A program made the translations under genes and the position numbers. 64,000 nucleotides of DNA from Streptomyces hydrogenans (GTDB taxonomy: Bacteria > Actinomycetota > Actinomycetes > Streptomycetales > Streptomycetaceae): contig NZ_BNBS01000013.1 of assembly GCF_014656075.1 (NCBI RefSeq), forward strand, positions 33,667 through 97,666, given 5' to 3'. The notes under the pieces were generated by a model. That model saw nothing but the letters and a program-made list of their open reading frames with translations, was not told where the DNA came from and did no database searches. This document shows positions 35,211-44,502 of this stretch, in pieces; positions within the stretch are counted from its first letter, which is position 1, and each line of letters begins with the position of its first letter.

Positions 35211-35226
35211 CCCGGGGCCGCGAGCG

Positions 35227-35259
35227 CGCCCCGGGCCACCGGCCGACCGGCCCGGGGCG
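35227..35259. terminator. Bidirectional terminator hairpin
   Basis: An 11-bp perfect stem (35227-35237 with 35249-35259) between the convergent phytase and VOC genes. Confidence 0.75.
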
Positions 35260-35277
35260 ACCGCTCCCGGCTCCCCG

Positions 35278-35799
35278 TCACACCACGCAGAACTCGTTCC
35301 CCTCCGGGTCCTGGAGCACCACCGCGTAGTAGTCCATGCCGTCCGGCTCGTCCATGGCGTACAGCACGGTCGCGCCGATCGCGGTCAGCCGGGCCACCTC
35401 CCCGTCCACCCGCGCCCGGCGCACCGCGAGCGGCACGGCGCGCCCGCCGCCGACCTTCAGGTCCAGGTGGAGGCGGTTCTTCCCGGTCTTCGGCTCCGGG
35501 ACCTGCTGGAACCAGACCCGCGGGCCGACGCCCGCCGGGTCGACGAGGGACTCCGGCAGGTCCCCGGCCCCGTCGCCCAGCTCCTCCTCCGGGACGCCGA
35601 TCGCCGCCCAGTACGCCCGCCAGCTCGCGTGCCCCTCGGGCGGCGGCTCGGGGACGTAGCGCAGCGCCTCCGCCCAGAACGGCACCAGCTGGCGCGGGTC
35701 GGCGCAGTCGACCGTCAGCTGGAGGGTCAGCGCGGGGCGCCCGTCCGGGCGGGCGTCGGGGGTCTCGTGGCTCTCGGGGTTCTCGCGGCTCTCGTCCAT
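35278..35799 (-). CDS. VOC-family (glyoxalase-like) protein
   Basis: 173 residues. The VOC fold is shown by ALTLQLTVDCADPRQLVPFWAEAL, VWFQQVPEPKTGKNRLHLDLKVG and the C-terminal VVLQDPEGNEFCVV. It is longer than the VOC protein at 5970-6314 because of an insertion (GVPEEELGDGAGDLPESLVD) in the middle. ATG 35799 is followed by a hydrophilic 25-residue leader, MDESRENPESHETPDARPD, and then the domain; the frame is open to 35970, so the start is uncertain. No reaction can be assigned. Confidence 0.82.
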   Translation of the reverse strand: MDESRENPESHETPDARPDGRPALTLQLTVDCADPRQLVPFWAEALRYVPEPPPEGHASWRAYWAAIGVPEEELGDGAGDLPESLVDPAGVGPRVWFQQVPEPKTGKNRLHLDLKVGGGRAVPLAVRRARVDGEVARLTAIGATVLYAMDEPDGMDYYAVVLQDPEGNEFCVV

Positions 35800-35942
35800 G
35801 CCGCCGAGCCTCCCAGACGCCACTGACAGACACCCGGATCCGGCCAACAGGCCAGAACCGGACGGCCCCTCGGCGGAAGCTACCCTCCGGTCACCTCCTG
35901 CGGGACAATCGCCGACGGCGCCGCGATCAAGGGGGAAGACGC

Positions 35943-37316
35943 ATGACCACGGAAACCCGCACCGAAGCACCGGTCCTCACCGGACTGCCCGTCATCGGCT
36001 CGATGTTCGACCTCAAGAACGACTCGCTCGGCACCTTCCTGCGCGCCCGGCGCGAGCACGGCGACGTCGTCCGCATCTCCGCGGGCCCGCCCGGCATCCG
36101 CGCCCACGTCTACGCGGTCTTCTCCGCCGAGGGCGCCCAGCAGGTCCTGGCCGGCGAGTCCGCCAACTTCCGCAAGGACAACTCCTTCTACCAGGAGATC
36201 CGCGAGTCCTTCGGCAACGGCCTGCTGACCAGCCAGGACGACGACTACCTGCGCCAGCGCCGGCTCGTCCAGCCGCTCTTCACCAAGCGGCGCGTCGACG
36301 GCTACGCCGACGCCATCGCCACCGAGGTCGCCACCCTCACCACCGAGTGGGAGAAGGCGGGCACCACCACCGTCGACGTCCTCCACGAGTCCACCCGGCT
36401 GGCCCTGCGCGCGGTCGCCCGCATCCTCTTCGGCACCGACGTCGACTCCGCCGTCGAGGTCGTCGAGCGCTGCTTCCCCGGCGTCGGCTCGTACGTGCTC
36501 CGCCGCGGCTACTCCCCGGTGAACGTGCCCCGCGAGTGGCCCACCCCCGGCAACAAGCGGGCCGCCGCCCTGCACCGGGCGCTCTACGAGGAGTGCGACC
36601 GGATCATCGCCGAGCGCAGGTCCGCCGGGCGGACCGGCGTGGACGGCGACGACCTGCTGACCCTCCTCATGCGGGCCGAGAGCGCCGAGGACGGCACCTT
36701 CGACGCCACCGAACTGCGCGAGCAGGTCCTCGTCTTCCTGCTCGCCGGCCACGAGACGACGGCCACCTCGATCGGCTTCGCCCTCCACCTCCTCGCCCTC
36801 CACCCGGAGGTCCAGCGGCGCGCCCACGAGGAGGTCGACCGGGTCCTCGCGGGCCGCACGCCCGGCGCCGCCGACCTCGACGCCCTGCCGTACGTGACGC
36901 GGGTCCTCAAGGAGGCCATGCGGCTCTTCCCGGCCGCGCCCGTCATCGGCCGGCGGGCCGTCGCCGCCACCACCGTCGGCGGGGTCGCCATCCCGGCCGG
37001 CGCGGACGTCATCGTCGCCCCCTGGGTCACCCACCGGCACCCCGCCTACTGGGACGACGCCGAGCGCTTCGACCCGGACCGCTTCACGCCCGAGGCCGAG
37101 GCCGCCCGGCCCCGCTACGCCTGGTTCCCCTTCGGCGGCGGCCCCCGGGCCTGCATCGGCCAGCACTTCTCGATGCTGGAGTCGGTGGTCGCGCTCGCGA
37201 TGATCCTCCAGCGCCACGGCTTCGAGGCGGTCGACACCGAGGTGCCGGTCGCCCCCGCCATCACGCTCCAGGCGGCCGGCCCGGCCCGCTGCCGGCTCGT
37301 CCCCAGGGAGGTCTGA
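35943..37316 (+). CDS. Cytochrome P450 monooxygenase
   Basis: 457 residues, with every P450 landmark: I-helix AGHETTA (268-274), K-helix ExxR in KEAMR (Glu324, Arg327) and haem loop FGGGPRACIG with Cys404. Its length and the FPFGGGPRACIGQHF loop place it nearer the fatty-acid-hydroxylase-like bacterial P450s than the short CYP105/107 type. It needs a ferredoxin and reductase, neither of which is adjacent. It is convergent with the PucR-type regulator, 9 bp apart. Substrate unknown; with the Mce operon nearby, a lipid or sterol is a guess only. Confidence 0.93.
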   Translation: MTTETRTEAPVLTGLPVIGSMFDLKNDSLGTFLRARREHGDVVRISAGPPGIRAHVYAVFSAEGAQQVLAGESANFRKDNSFYQEIRESFGNGLLTSQDDDYLRQRRLVQPLFTKRRVDGYADAIATEVATLTTEWEKAGTTTVDVLHESTRLALRAVARILFGTDVDSAVEVVERCFPGVGSYVLRRGYSPVNVPREWPTPGNKRAAALHRALYEECDRIIAERRSAGRTGVDGDDLLTLLMRAESAEDGTFDATELREQVLVFLLAGHETTATSIGFALHLLALHPEVQRRAHEEVDRVLAGRTPGAADLDALPYVTRVLKEAMRLFPAAPVIGRRAVAATTVGGVAIPAGADVIVAPWVTHRHPAYWDDAERFDPDRFTPEAEAARPRYAWFPFGGGPRACIGQHFSMLESVVALAMILQRHGFEAVDTEVPVAPAITLQAAGPARCRLVPREV

Positions 37317-37325
37317 CCGGCGGGC

Positions 37326-38537
37326 TCAGTCCGTGTGCTTCCGGCCGTGGAGGTGGAGCGAGCGCAGGGCCGCCTCCAGGGCGAAGCGGTGGTCGGGGTC
37401 CAGGAGCCGGTCGCCGAAGTGGGTGTCGAGGTTGCGCAGCCGGTAGCGGACCGTCTGGGCGTGCACGCCGAGGAGTTCGCCGACCTGCTCGGCGGGGGCC
37501 CGGGTGGAGACGTGCACGCGCAGGGTCTCGATCAGCCGCTCGCGCCGGGTCCCGGACAGACCGTCGAGCGGGGCCAGTTCGCGCTGGGCGAGCTGCGCCA
37601 TGAGCGCCGGGTCGGAGAGCAGCCAGAGCGTCGTGAGGTGGTCCTCGCAGGCGACCACGGGCGTGTCCGCGACGATGCCGTCGTCGATCAGCTGGAGGAT
37701 CCGCCGGGACCAGCGCAGGGAGTGCGCGGCCTGCGCGGTCGGCACGGTCAGTCCGAGGACGGCGGGCGTGCCGGACAGCGCGGCGTCCAGCATCGCGCGG
37801 CGCTCGCCGGTCAGCGGTCCGGGGACCAGCAGGTGCGGGTGGGGGAGGCCGAGGTCGGCGAGGACGTCGCGGTCGAGCCGGGTCTGGACGACGCCGCCGG
37901 CGGGCGGCCGCAGCGCGACGACGGTGCACTCGGCGGGCAGCTCCCAGGACGCCTCCCGGCAGAGCTCGGCGATGGTCGCCCGGGGCAGCGGCGGTCCGGC
38001 GACGACCAGGTGGAGCAGCTTCCTGCGCAGCGCGGTCAGGTCGGAGACCGCGCGGGTCTGGACGGTGGCGTACCCCTCGCGGGAGAGCGCCTCCAGCTCG
38101 TCCACGTACGCGAAGAGGGCGTCCGCGAAGGCCAGGATCAGGGTGGGGGAGAGGTTGTAGGTGCGCCCGATGCTCTTGGCGCGCCGCAGGGCGATGCGGG
38201 CACCGAGGCGGTAGGCGCCGAGTAACGTGTCGAGGTCGCGTCCCTCGTACGCCTCCACCCGGCCGAACTGGCGGAGCAGTTCGTCGCGGAGGGCGGAGGT
38301 CGTCCCCGGGGTGTCGACCCGGTCCACGAAGGCGGCCAGCGCCTGCTCCACGCCCTGGCGGATGGCGTCGCAGTGGGGGCCGTTGAAGAGGTGGGCGTAC
38401 ACGGGGTAGGCGCGCTCGATCTCGACGCCGATCTCCTTGACGAGGCCCGGGATCTCCGGTCGCATCAGGGCGGCGAACTCTCTGGGCAGCGGATCGAGCG
38501 GCTCACCGAGCTCCGGTGACTGTGCGATTGAGGGCAT
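37326..38537 (-). CDS. PucR/CdaR-type transcriptional regulator
   Basis: 403 residues. The N-terminal helical domain (LPREFAALMRPEIPGLVKEI, then YEGRDLDTLLGAYRLGARIALRR) resembles RsbRD-N/PucR sensor regions. A GGDEF-like middle follows. The C-terminal PucR helix-turn-helix reads STRAPAEQVGELLGVHAQTV, then RYRLRNLDTHFGDRLLDP. ATG 38537 has AAGGGA upstream; a longer frame exists but lacks support. A perfect 7-5-7 inverted repeat lies 128-146 bp upstream of the start. It is a candidate regulator for the P450 or for the secreted/Mce genes on either side. Confidence 0.85.
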   Translation of the reverse strand: MPSIAQSPELGEPLDPLPREFAALMRPEIPGLVKEIGVEIERAYPVYAHLFNGPHCDAIRQGVEQALAAFVDRVDTPGTTSALRDELLRQFGRVEAYEGRDLDTLLGAYRLGARIALRRAKSIGRTYNLSPTLILAFADALFAYVDELEALSREGYATVQTRAVSDLTALRRKLLHLVVAGPPLPRATIAELCREASWELPAECTVVALRPPAGGVVQTRLDRDVLADLGLPHPHLLVPGPLTGERRAMLDAALSGTPAVLGLTVPTAQAAHSLRWSRRILQLIDDGIVADTPVVACEDHLTTLWLLSDPALMAQLAQRELAPLDGLSGTRRERLIETLRVHVSTRAPAEQVGELLGVHAQTVRYRLRNLDTHFGDRLLDPDHRFALEAALRSLHLHGRKHTD

Positions 38538-38664
38538 GAACCGATCCCTTGCTCTGCTACGTGACCGGTGGGGGAGCGGCACGGCGGCGCCCGACCTGGT
38601 GTGGTGGGCGCCGCCGTGGCCGTCAGGTACGTACCGATGTGGACTGCTGAAAGCTAGGACAACT

Positions 38665-38683
38665 GTTGTGTGCTGTACACAAC
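38665..38683. promoter_or_regulatory. Perfect 7-5-7 inverted repeat upstream of the PucR-type gene
   Basis: GTTGTGT, spacer GCTGT, ACACAAC. It stands in an AT-rich patch, the most likely promoter site of the minus-strand regulator, and is followed by the second small palindrome CAACTGTTG (38660-38668). Confidence 0.55.
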
Positions 38684-38754
38684 TTGAGCAAGAGTCATCT
38701 CTTCCGGGAGGGTGAACGCGGCCGACTCGGCCGGTAATCACCCCTGGGTGGCCG

Positions 38755-39699
38755 TTAGTTGACGGCGGAGTGCCAGTTCTGCGAGAAGACCTTGCCGGCG
38801 TCGGGGGCGAGGACGCCCGGGGCGTAGAGGCCGGTGAGGTGGGTCTGGGTGTCGTTCAGGGTGAGCTTGTTCTTCCCGGAGGCGGCGGGCAGGCCGGTCT
38901 TGAGGTTGACCGCCCCGTCGATGATGCCGAACCAGCCGAGGCCGCAGCCGCTGGCGCCGGGGACGGCGAAGGTGTCGTCGTACTGGGTGGAGCCGAGGAG
39001 GTTGAGGCGGCTCAGGTCGCCCTCCTCGTTCGCGGAGCCGTCGCCGTTGAACCGCTCGACGCCGAACTCGGGGGCGTCGAGGTTGCGCGGGCGCAGCAGG
39101 ATCGGGTTCGCCTTGGTCCCGATGTAGCAGTTGTCGCCGAGGAACGGGTTCTGCAGCCGGATGCGGACCGGGATGGTCACGATCGGCTGGTCGGTGAGGA
39201 CGCCCGCGATCTGGTCGAAGGCGGACGGGGTGCCGACCGACTCCATGGTGGCGGTGATCTTGTTGAGCTTGGCGTCCGACAGCTGGCGGCAGATGTCGGT
39301 GATGAAGGGGATGTCGCTGGGGCACATCAGCCCCATCAGCCCGCCGGGAACGGTGGCGGAGTCGGCGATGAGCGCGCCGCCGGCGGGTGCGACGACGGTG
39401 TTGGTGCCGTCGGCGTTCTGCACGACGCCGATCTGGAGGTTGGTCTTCCCGGTGGGCACGGTGGTGTTGCCCAGCTTGATGGAGCCGCTGAGGGAGTACG
39501 AGACGACGCACTGCGGCGAGGTGTCGAGGCCGTCCGAGGCGAGCATCGGGCCGGCGTCGACGGGACAGCGGGTCGACGGCCCCCAGCCGCCGTTCAGCAC
39601 CGGGGTGGCCGCGGTCGCGGTGCCCATGGAGGCGAAGGCGCCGAGCGCGGTGAGGGCGGAGACGGTGGCGAGCTTGGTGCGGGCGGAGACGAGGGGCAT
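38755..39699 (-). CDS. Secreted protein of unknown function (Mce-flanking)
   Basis: A 314-residue exported protein. The signal peptide (TKLATVSALTALGAFASMGT) ends near ATA-A at residue 31. The mature part has six or more Cys, probably disulfide-bonded, and beta-rich stretches such as CVVSYSLSGSIKLG and IPVRIRLQNPFLGDNC. I recognise no family. It is second in a minus-strand pair with the DUF6801 gene (43 bp apart). Secretion and position suggest a cell-surface or envelope role beside the Mce system. Confidence 0.8.
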   Translation of the reverse strand: MPLVSARTKLATVSALTALGAFASMGTATAATPVLNGGWGPSTRCPVDAGPMLASDGLDTSPQCVVSYSLSGSIKLGNTTVPTGKTNLQIGVVQNADGTNTVVAPAGGALIADSATVPGGLMGLMCPSDIPFITDICRQLSDAKLNKITATMESVGTPSAFDQIAGVLTDQPIVTIPVRIRLQNPFLGDNCYIGTKANPILLRPRNLDAPEFGVERFNGDGSANEEGDLSRLNLLGSTQYDDTFAVPGASGCGLGWFGIIDGAVNLKTGLPAASGKNKLTLNDTQTHLTGLYAPGVLAPDAGKVFSQNWHSAVN

Positions 39700-39742
39700 G
39701 GCGGGTGCCTTCCTGGGAGACGGGGGTGAGGGGTGGGGCGGG

Positions 39743-41377
39743 TCAGCGCTCGGGCTTGGGGATCTGGCGGGGCTGGCGGTCCTCGGTGCACAGCTCCGCC
39801 GGGGCTTCGGGGACGCCCACGGAGCAGACGGGGCTCTGGATCTGCTTGATGTAGTTGCCGGGGCCGGAGATGGCGGCGGTGAGGAGCCGGTCGATGTTCT
39901 CGCCGTCGGCGCCGCAGCCCGTGAAGGCCGGGATGAACGCCTCGCCGGTGAGCGGGCCTCCGTCGAGGACGAGGTAGCCCTTGGAGTCCTGGCCGTACTC
40001 GTACTCACCCCGGCCCACCAGCACCAGGTGGTCCCCCGGGTACTTGTCGGGCTCGGGTTCGACGGACTTCAGGGGTGACTCCGTGCGGCAGGACGGGCCG
40101 ACCTCCAGCGGGGTGCCGTTCACCTCGGCGTCGAGGACGCGCAGCACGACGGGGACGCGGACGTGGGCCAGCGCGGTGTTGACGGGGAAGGTGAGGGCCA
40201 TGTCGCCCCGCATGGTCAGCGGCCCCACCTGCTCCAGGATCACGGTCGCCGTGGTCGGGACGAACCCGAAGGTCAGGAAGGTGGCCTTGAACGGCGGGGT
40301 CTGCCGGCGCCCCTGGTAGGAGAGGCCGCCCTCGGCGGGGGTGATGACGTGGAAGGCGTCGGGCCGTTCCACGAACTCGATGAGGCCCTGTTCGACCTGG
40401 ATGCAGCTGAGCGGGATGAGGTTGGCGCCGTTCAGCTTCCGCACGTTGGAGTAGCCGACGATGTACGCCGACAGCGACGCGGGGGTCGGCTTCTCGGTGA
40501 CGCACGGCGGGGCGTCCGGGCGGGGCTCCGGGGTGCCGGGCGCCTCCTCGTCCGCCGCCGGGCCCGCGTCCGTCCGCGGGCCGACCAGCGGTCCCCGCGG
40601 CGTCCCGCTCGGCGCGCCCTCCGCGGTCCGCGGCTTCGCGGGTGCCGTCCGGTCCGTCGGGAGCGACGGCCGGGGGAGGCCGGTGACGGGGGCGGACGGG
40701 GACGGGACGGTCGGGGACGGGGGCGGCGTGCCGGGCTCCCCGGTGGGGACCGCCGCGCCGACCGGCACCGCGGCCAGCCGCGCACGGCCCTCCGGGTCGT
40801 CGCCGGGGACGCAGGTGACGGCCAGGGACGGCGGGTCGGTGGCCGCGCCGTCGGCGCCGGCCGGGGCGAGGTCGACGGCGAACGCCCCCGCGGTGAGCGT
40901 CATCTCGCCCGCGGTGTCGGTCGTCAGGGAGGGCACGTCACCGGTCGTGGTGAGGGTGAGGGGGCCTTCGGTGGGCACGGGGACGGGCTGGGCCGTGCCG
41001 TTCCAGACGGCCTCCGCGCGCTGCTCGTTCTGGGCCACGGCGACCGTGAGCCGGGACTCGGCCCGTACGGTGGCGGCCTTGAGCGCGACGAGGTCGGCGA
41101 CGGCCGCCGGGGGGAGCTCCACCGTCGTGGTGACGTCGGTGGGCCGGATCTCCTCGCCCACGGCCGCCCGTTCGGGGAAGGCCGCCGTGATCCGCACCGT
41201 CGCGGGCCGCTCTCCCGAGGGCAGGGCACAGACGTAGGGCAGCGCCGCGTCGACCTTCAGCGTCCCGGCTGCGACGGCCGCGGCCGGGAGCAGGGGGGCG
41301 AGCGCCACGAACGCGGCGATCGTCGCCCCGCGCGCGCGGGTGCGGGGGGATCGTGGGGTGGGCCGTGGGCCTCTCAT
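39743..41377 (-). CDS. Large secreted protein with DUF6801-like N-domain
   Basis: 544 residues. The N-terminal signal sequence (GATIAAFVALAPLLPAAAVA) is cleaved near residue 37. A beta-sandwich domain follows (LPYVCALPSGERPATVRITA to about residue 200) which I take as DUF6801. Then comes a Pro/Thr/Ser linker of about 95 residues and a C-terminal Cys-containing domain (SAYIVGYSNVRKLNGANLIP onward). There is no sorting signal. It starts at ATG 41377, after a strong terminator for the gene upstream, and runs into the 314-residue secreted gene. Confidence 0.78.
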   Translation of the reverse strand: MRGPRPTPRSPRTRARGATIAAFVALAPLLPAAAVAAGTLKVDAALPYVCALPSGERPATVRITAAFPERAAVGEEIRPTDVTTTVELPPAAVADLVALKAATVRAESRLTVAVAQNEQRAEAVWNGTAQPVPVPTEGPLTLTTTGDVPSLTTDTAGEMTLTAGAFAVDLAPAGADGAATDPPSLAVTCVPGDDPEGRARLAAVPVGAAVPTGEPGTPPPSPTVPSPSAPVTGLPRPSLPTDRTAPAKPRTAEGAPSGTPRGPLVGPRTDAGPAADEEAPGTPEPRPDAPPCVTEKPTPASLSAYIVGYSNVRKLNGANLIPLSCIQVEQGLIEFVERPDAFHVITPAEGGLSYQGRRQTPPFKATFLTFGFVPTTATVILEQVGPLTMRGDMALTFPVNTALAHVRVPVVLRVLDAEVNGTPLEVGPSCRTESPLKSVEPEPDKYPGDHLVLVGRGEYEYGQDSKGYLVLDGGPLTGEAFIPAFTGCGADGENIDRLLTAAISGPGNYIKQIQSPVCSVGVPEAPAELCTEDRQPRQIPKPER

Positions 41378-41414
41378 CTGGTGCTCCGCTCGGGGTCGTT
41401 CGCGAACGCGGACA

Positions 41415-41457
41415 GACCCGCGTCCGTCCGGCCGATGGCTCCGGCCGGACGGACGCG
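41415..41457 (-). terminator. Terminator after the 211-residue secreted gene
   Basis: A 17-bp perfect stem (41415-41431 with 41441-41457) and a 9-nt loop, 14 bp after the minus-strand stop and 38 bp before the next start. Confidence 0.85.
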
Positions 41458-41470
41458 GGGTGCTGATTCC

Positions 41471-42290
<820 letters not shown>

Positions 42291-42333
42291 GAGGGTGAGC
42301 GGTGGCGGGAATGCGCTTGGTTCCGGAGTGCGC

Positions 42334-42358
42334 ATTGTCGACAATTCTGATCGATCAG
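42334..42358. promoter_or_regulatory. Two adjacent 12-bp palindromes
   Basis: ATTGTCGACAAT (42334-42345) and CTGATCGATCAG (42347-42358), both perfect and separated by one base. Candidate operators in the Mce control region. Confidence 0.55.
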
Positions 42359-42404
42359 CCGAGGTCGGGCGAGGGGGCCGCCGTCCATCGGAGTCCATTT
42401 CGCC

Positions 42405-42442
42405 GGACGGTGACAATCCCTCGCCGAGAATTGTCTCCGTCC
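42405..42442. promoter_or_regulatory. 38-bp inverted repeat with GACAAT/ATTGTC arms
   Basis: Arms of 13 bp (42405-42417 and 42430-42442) match at 12 of 13 positions across a 12-bp spacer. The inner halves GACAAT and ATTGTC repeat the motif of the palindrome at 42334. Confidence 0.55.
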
Positions 42443-42651
42443 TGATAAGGAGGGTGGTGTTCGGCCCTGTTCCGCGAAAACTCCGGATCCGGTATTGCCC
42501 CGCGAGGTTACTCGGCCGTAGCGTTCCCGGGAGTCGACGCTCAGTCGCAGGTCGGCGCCCCATTCTGTCGCGACGGAGACAAGAACGGCCGCCGACTTTG
42601 TCTTCGTGGTGACAAACGCGGAAGCGGATCAATGATTTTGCGCCACAGCTA

Positions 42652-42681
42652 TTGTCCGGGTGATCCAGAACGGCCTACCGT
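42652..42681 (+). promoter_or_regulatory. Candidate Mce operon promoter
   Basis: TTGTCC (42652-42657), 18-bp spacer, TACCGT (42676-42681), 43 bp before the mceG ATG. The -35 box lies in another ATTGTC copy (42651-42656). Confidence 0.5.
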
Positions 42682-42723
42682 GCGCCCGCGGCGCACGCGC
42701 CACGCACGCTTGCTGGAGGTGGG

Positions 42724-43737
42724 ATGGGAATCGAAGTAGTCGTTGAGGGACTGACCATGTCCTTCGGCAAGCAGAACATCTGGCAGGACGTGTCGCTGAC
42801 CCTGCCGGCCGGAGAGGTGAGCGTCATGCTCGGCCCTTCCGGAACCGGAAAGACCGTTTTCCTGAAATCGCTCATCGGACTGCTCAAACCCCAGCGGGGC
42901 CGCGTCCTCATCAACGGCGTCGACATGGTCGGCGGGCGCGAACGGGACATCTACGAGACCCGGAAGCTCTTCGGCCTGATGTTCCAGGACGGCGCGCTCT
43001 TCGGCTCCATGACCCTCTTCGACAACATCGCCTTCCCGCTCCGCGAGCACACCCGCAAGCGCGAGTCCGAGATCCGGCGCGTCGTCATGGAGCGCATCGA
43101 ACTCGTCGGCCTGCTGGGCGCCGAGGGCAAGCTCCCGGGCGAGATCAGCGGCGGCATGCGCAAGCGCGCCGGCCTCGCCCGCGCGCTCGTCCTCGACCCG
43201 CAGATCGTCCTGTGCGACGAACCGGACTCCGGACTGGACCCGGTCCGCACCGCGTACCTCTCCCAGCTGCTGATCGACCTCAACGCGCGGATCGACGCGA
43301 CGATGCTGATCGTCACCCACAACCTCGACATCGCCGCCACCGTCCCCGACAACATGGGGATGTTCTTCCGGCGCGAACTCGTCACCTTCGGACCCCGCGA
43401 GGTGCTCCTCACCAGCGACGAACCGGTCGTCACCCAGTTCCTCGCCGGCCGCCGCGAAGGCCCCATCGGCATGTCCGAGGAGAAGGACGCCGCCACGCTC
43501 GCCGCCGAGGCCGACAGCGCCCCCGCCCGTCCCGCGGACGCGCCCCGGGTCATCGTCCCCCAGCTGGAGCCCTCGCCCGGACTGCCGCCGCGCGCGGCCG
43601 TGATCCGCCGCCGCGAACGCGTCCTCGGCATGCTGGACACGCTGCCGCCGGCCGCCCGCGCCGCCATCGAGGACACCTACGCGCGCCACGCCACCGCGCC
43701 GACCGTCCCCATGCCGTCCGCCGGGGGCGGCGCGTGA
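42724..43737 (+). CDS. mceG: Mce-system ABC ATPase (MceG/Mkl, MlaF-like)
   Basis: 337 residues. Nucleotide-binding domain: Walker A GPSGTGKTVFL, signature ISGGMRKRAG, Walker B IVLCDEPDSGLDP and switch His in IVTHN. The last 85 or so residues are the Mkl-type extension (acidic, then RRRERVLGMLDTLPPAARAAIE). It powers lipid movement through the YrbE permeases at the inner membrane. In mycobacteria mceG is unlinked to most mce operons; here it is the first gene. It overlaps the next gene by GTGA. Confidence 0.95.
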   Translation: MGIEVVVEGLTMSFGKQNIWQDVSLTLPAGEVSVMLGPSGTGKTVFLKSLIGLLKPQRGRVLINGVDMVGGRERDIYETRKLFGLMFQDGALFGSMTLFDNIAFPLREHTRKRESEIRRVVMERIELVGLLGAEGKLPGEISGGMRKRAGLARALVLDPQIVLCDEPDSGLDPVRTAYLSQLLIDLNARIDATMLIVTHNLDIAATVPDNMGMFFRRELVTFGPREVLLTSDEPVVTQFLAGRREGPIGMSEEKDAATLAAEADSAPARPADAPRVIVPQLEPSPGLPPRAAVIRRRERVLGMLDTLPPAARAAIEDTYARHATAPTVPMPSAGGGA

Positions 43738-44498
43738 TCGGCGGGGCGCTGCGGCAGACCGGCCGGCTCTTCGCGCTCGCCGCCGAGGTGAGCCGGGCGG
43801 TCTTCCGCAGGCCCTTCCAGTTCCGGGAGTTCGTCGAGCAGTTCTGGTTCGTCGCCAGTGTCACCATCCTGCCGGCCGCCCTCGTCTCCATCCCGTTCGG
43901 CGCCGTGATCGCCCTCCAGGTCGGCTCGCTCACCCAGCAGTTGGGCGCACAGTCCTTCACCGGCGGCGCCTCCGTCCTCGCCGTGATCCAGCAGGCCAGC
44001 CCGCTCATCGTGGCCCTGCTGATCTCCGGCGCGGCGGGCTCCGCCATCTGCGCCGACCTCGGCTCCCGCAAGATCCGCGAGGAGCTGGACGCCATGGAGG
44101 TCATGGGCGTCTCGCCCGTCCAGCGCCTCGTCGTCCCCCGCGTCCTCGCCACCATGGCCGTCGCCGTGCTCCTCAACGGCATGGTCTCGGTCGTCGGCAC
44201 CCTCGGCGGCTACTTCTTCAACATCGTCCTCCAGGGCGGCACGCCCGGCGCGTACCTCTCCAGCTTCTCCGCCCTCGCCCAGCTGCCCGACCTGTACATC
44301 AGCGAACTCAAGGCACTGATCTTCGGGTTCATCGCCGGCATCGTCGCCGCCTACCGGGGCCTCAACCCGCGCGGCGGCCCCAAGGGCGTCGGCGACGCCG
44401 TCAACCAGGCCGTCGTCATCACCTTCATGCTGCTGTTCTTCGTGAACATGGTGCTGACGGGCCTCTACCTCCAGATCGTCCCGCCGAAGGGAGGCTGA
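43734..44498 (+). CDS. YrbE-type permease, first copy (MlaE family)
   Basis: 254 residues with five to six membrane helices. MlaE signatures are FVEQFWFVASVTILPAALVSIPFG, SGAAGSAICADLGSRKIREELDAMEVMGVSP and the central RVLATMAVAVLLNG. The EExDAMEVMGVSP stretch is the ATPase-coupling helix. The start is GTG 43734, overlapping the mceG stop. With the second YrbE it forms the permease core of the Mce importer; 4 bp separate the two genes. Confidence 0.93.
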   Translation: MIGGALRQTGRLFALAAEVSRAVFRRPFQFREFVEQFWFVASVTILPAALVSIPFGAVIALQVGSLTQQLGAQSFTGGASVLAVIQQASPLIVALLISGAAGSAICADLGSRKIREELDAMEVMGVSPVQRLVVPRVLATMAVAVLLNGMVSVVGTLGGYFFNIVLQGGTPGAYLSSFSALAQLPDLYISELKALIFGFIAGIVAAYRGLNPRGGPKGVGDAVNQAVVITFMLLFFVNMVLTGLYLQIVPPKGG

Positions 44499-44502
44499 GA
44501 CG

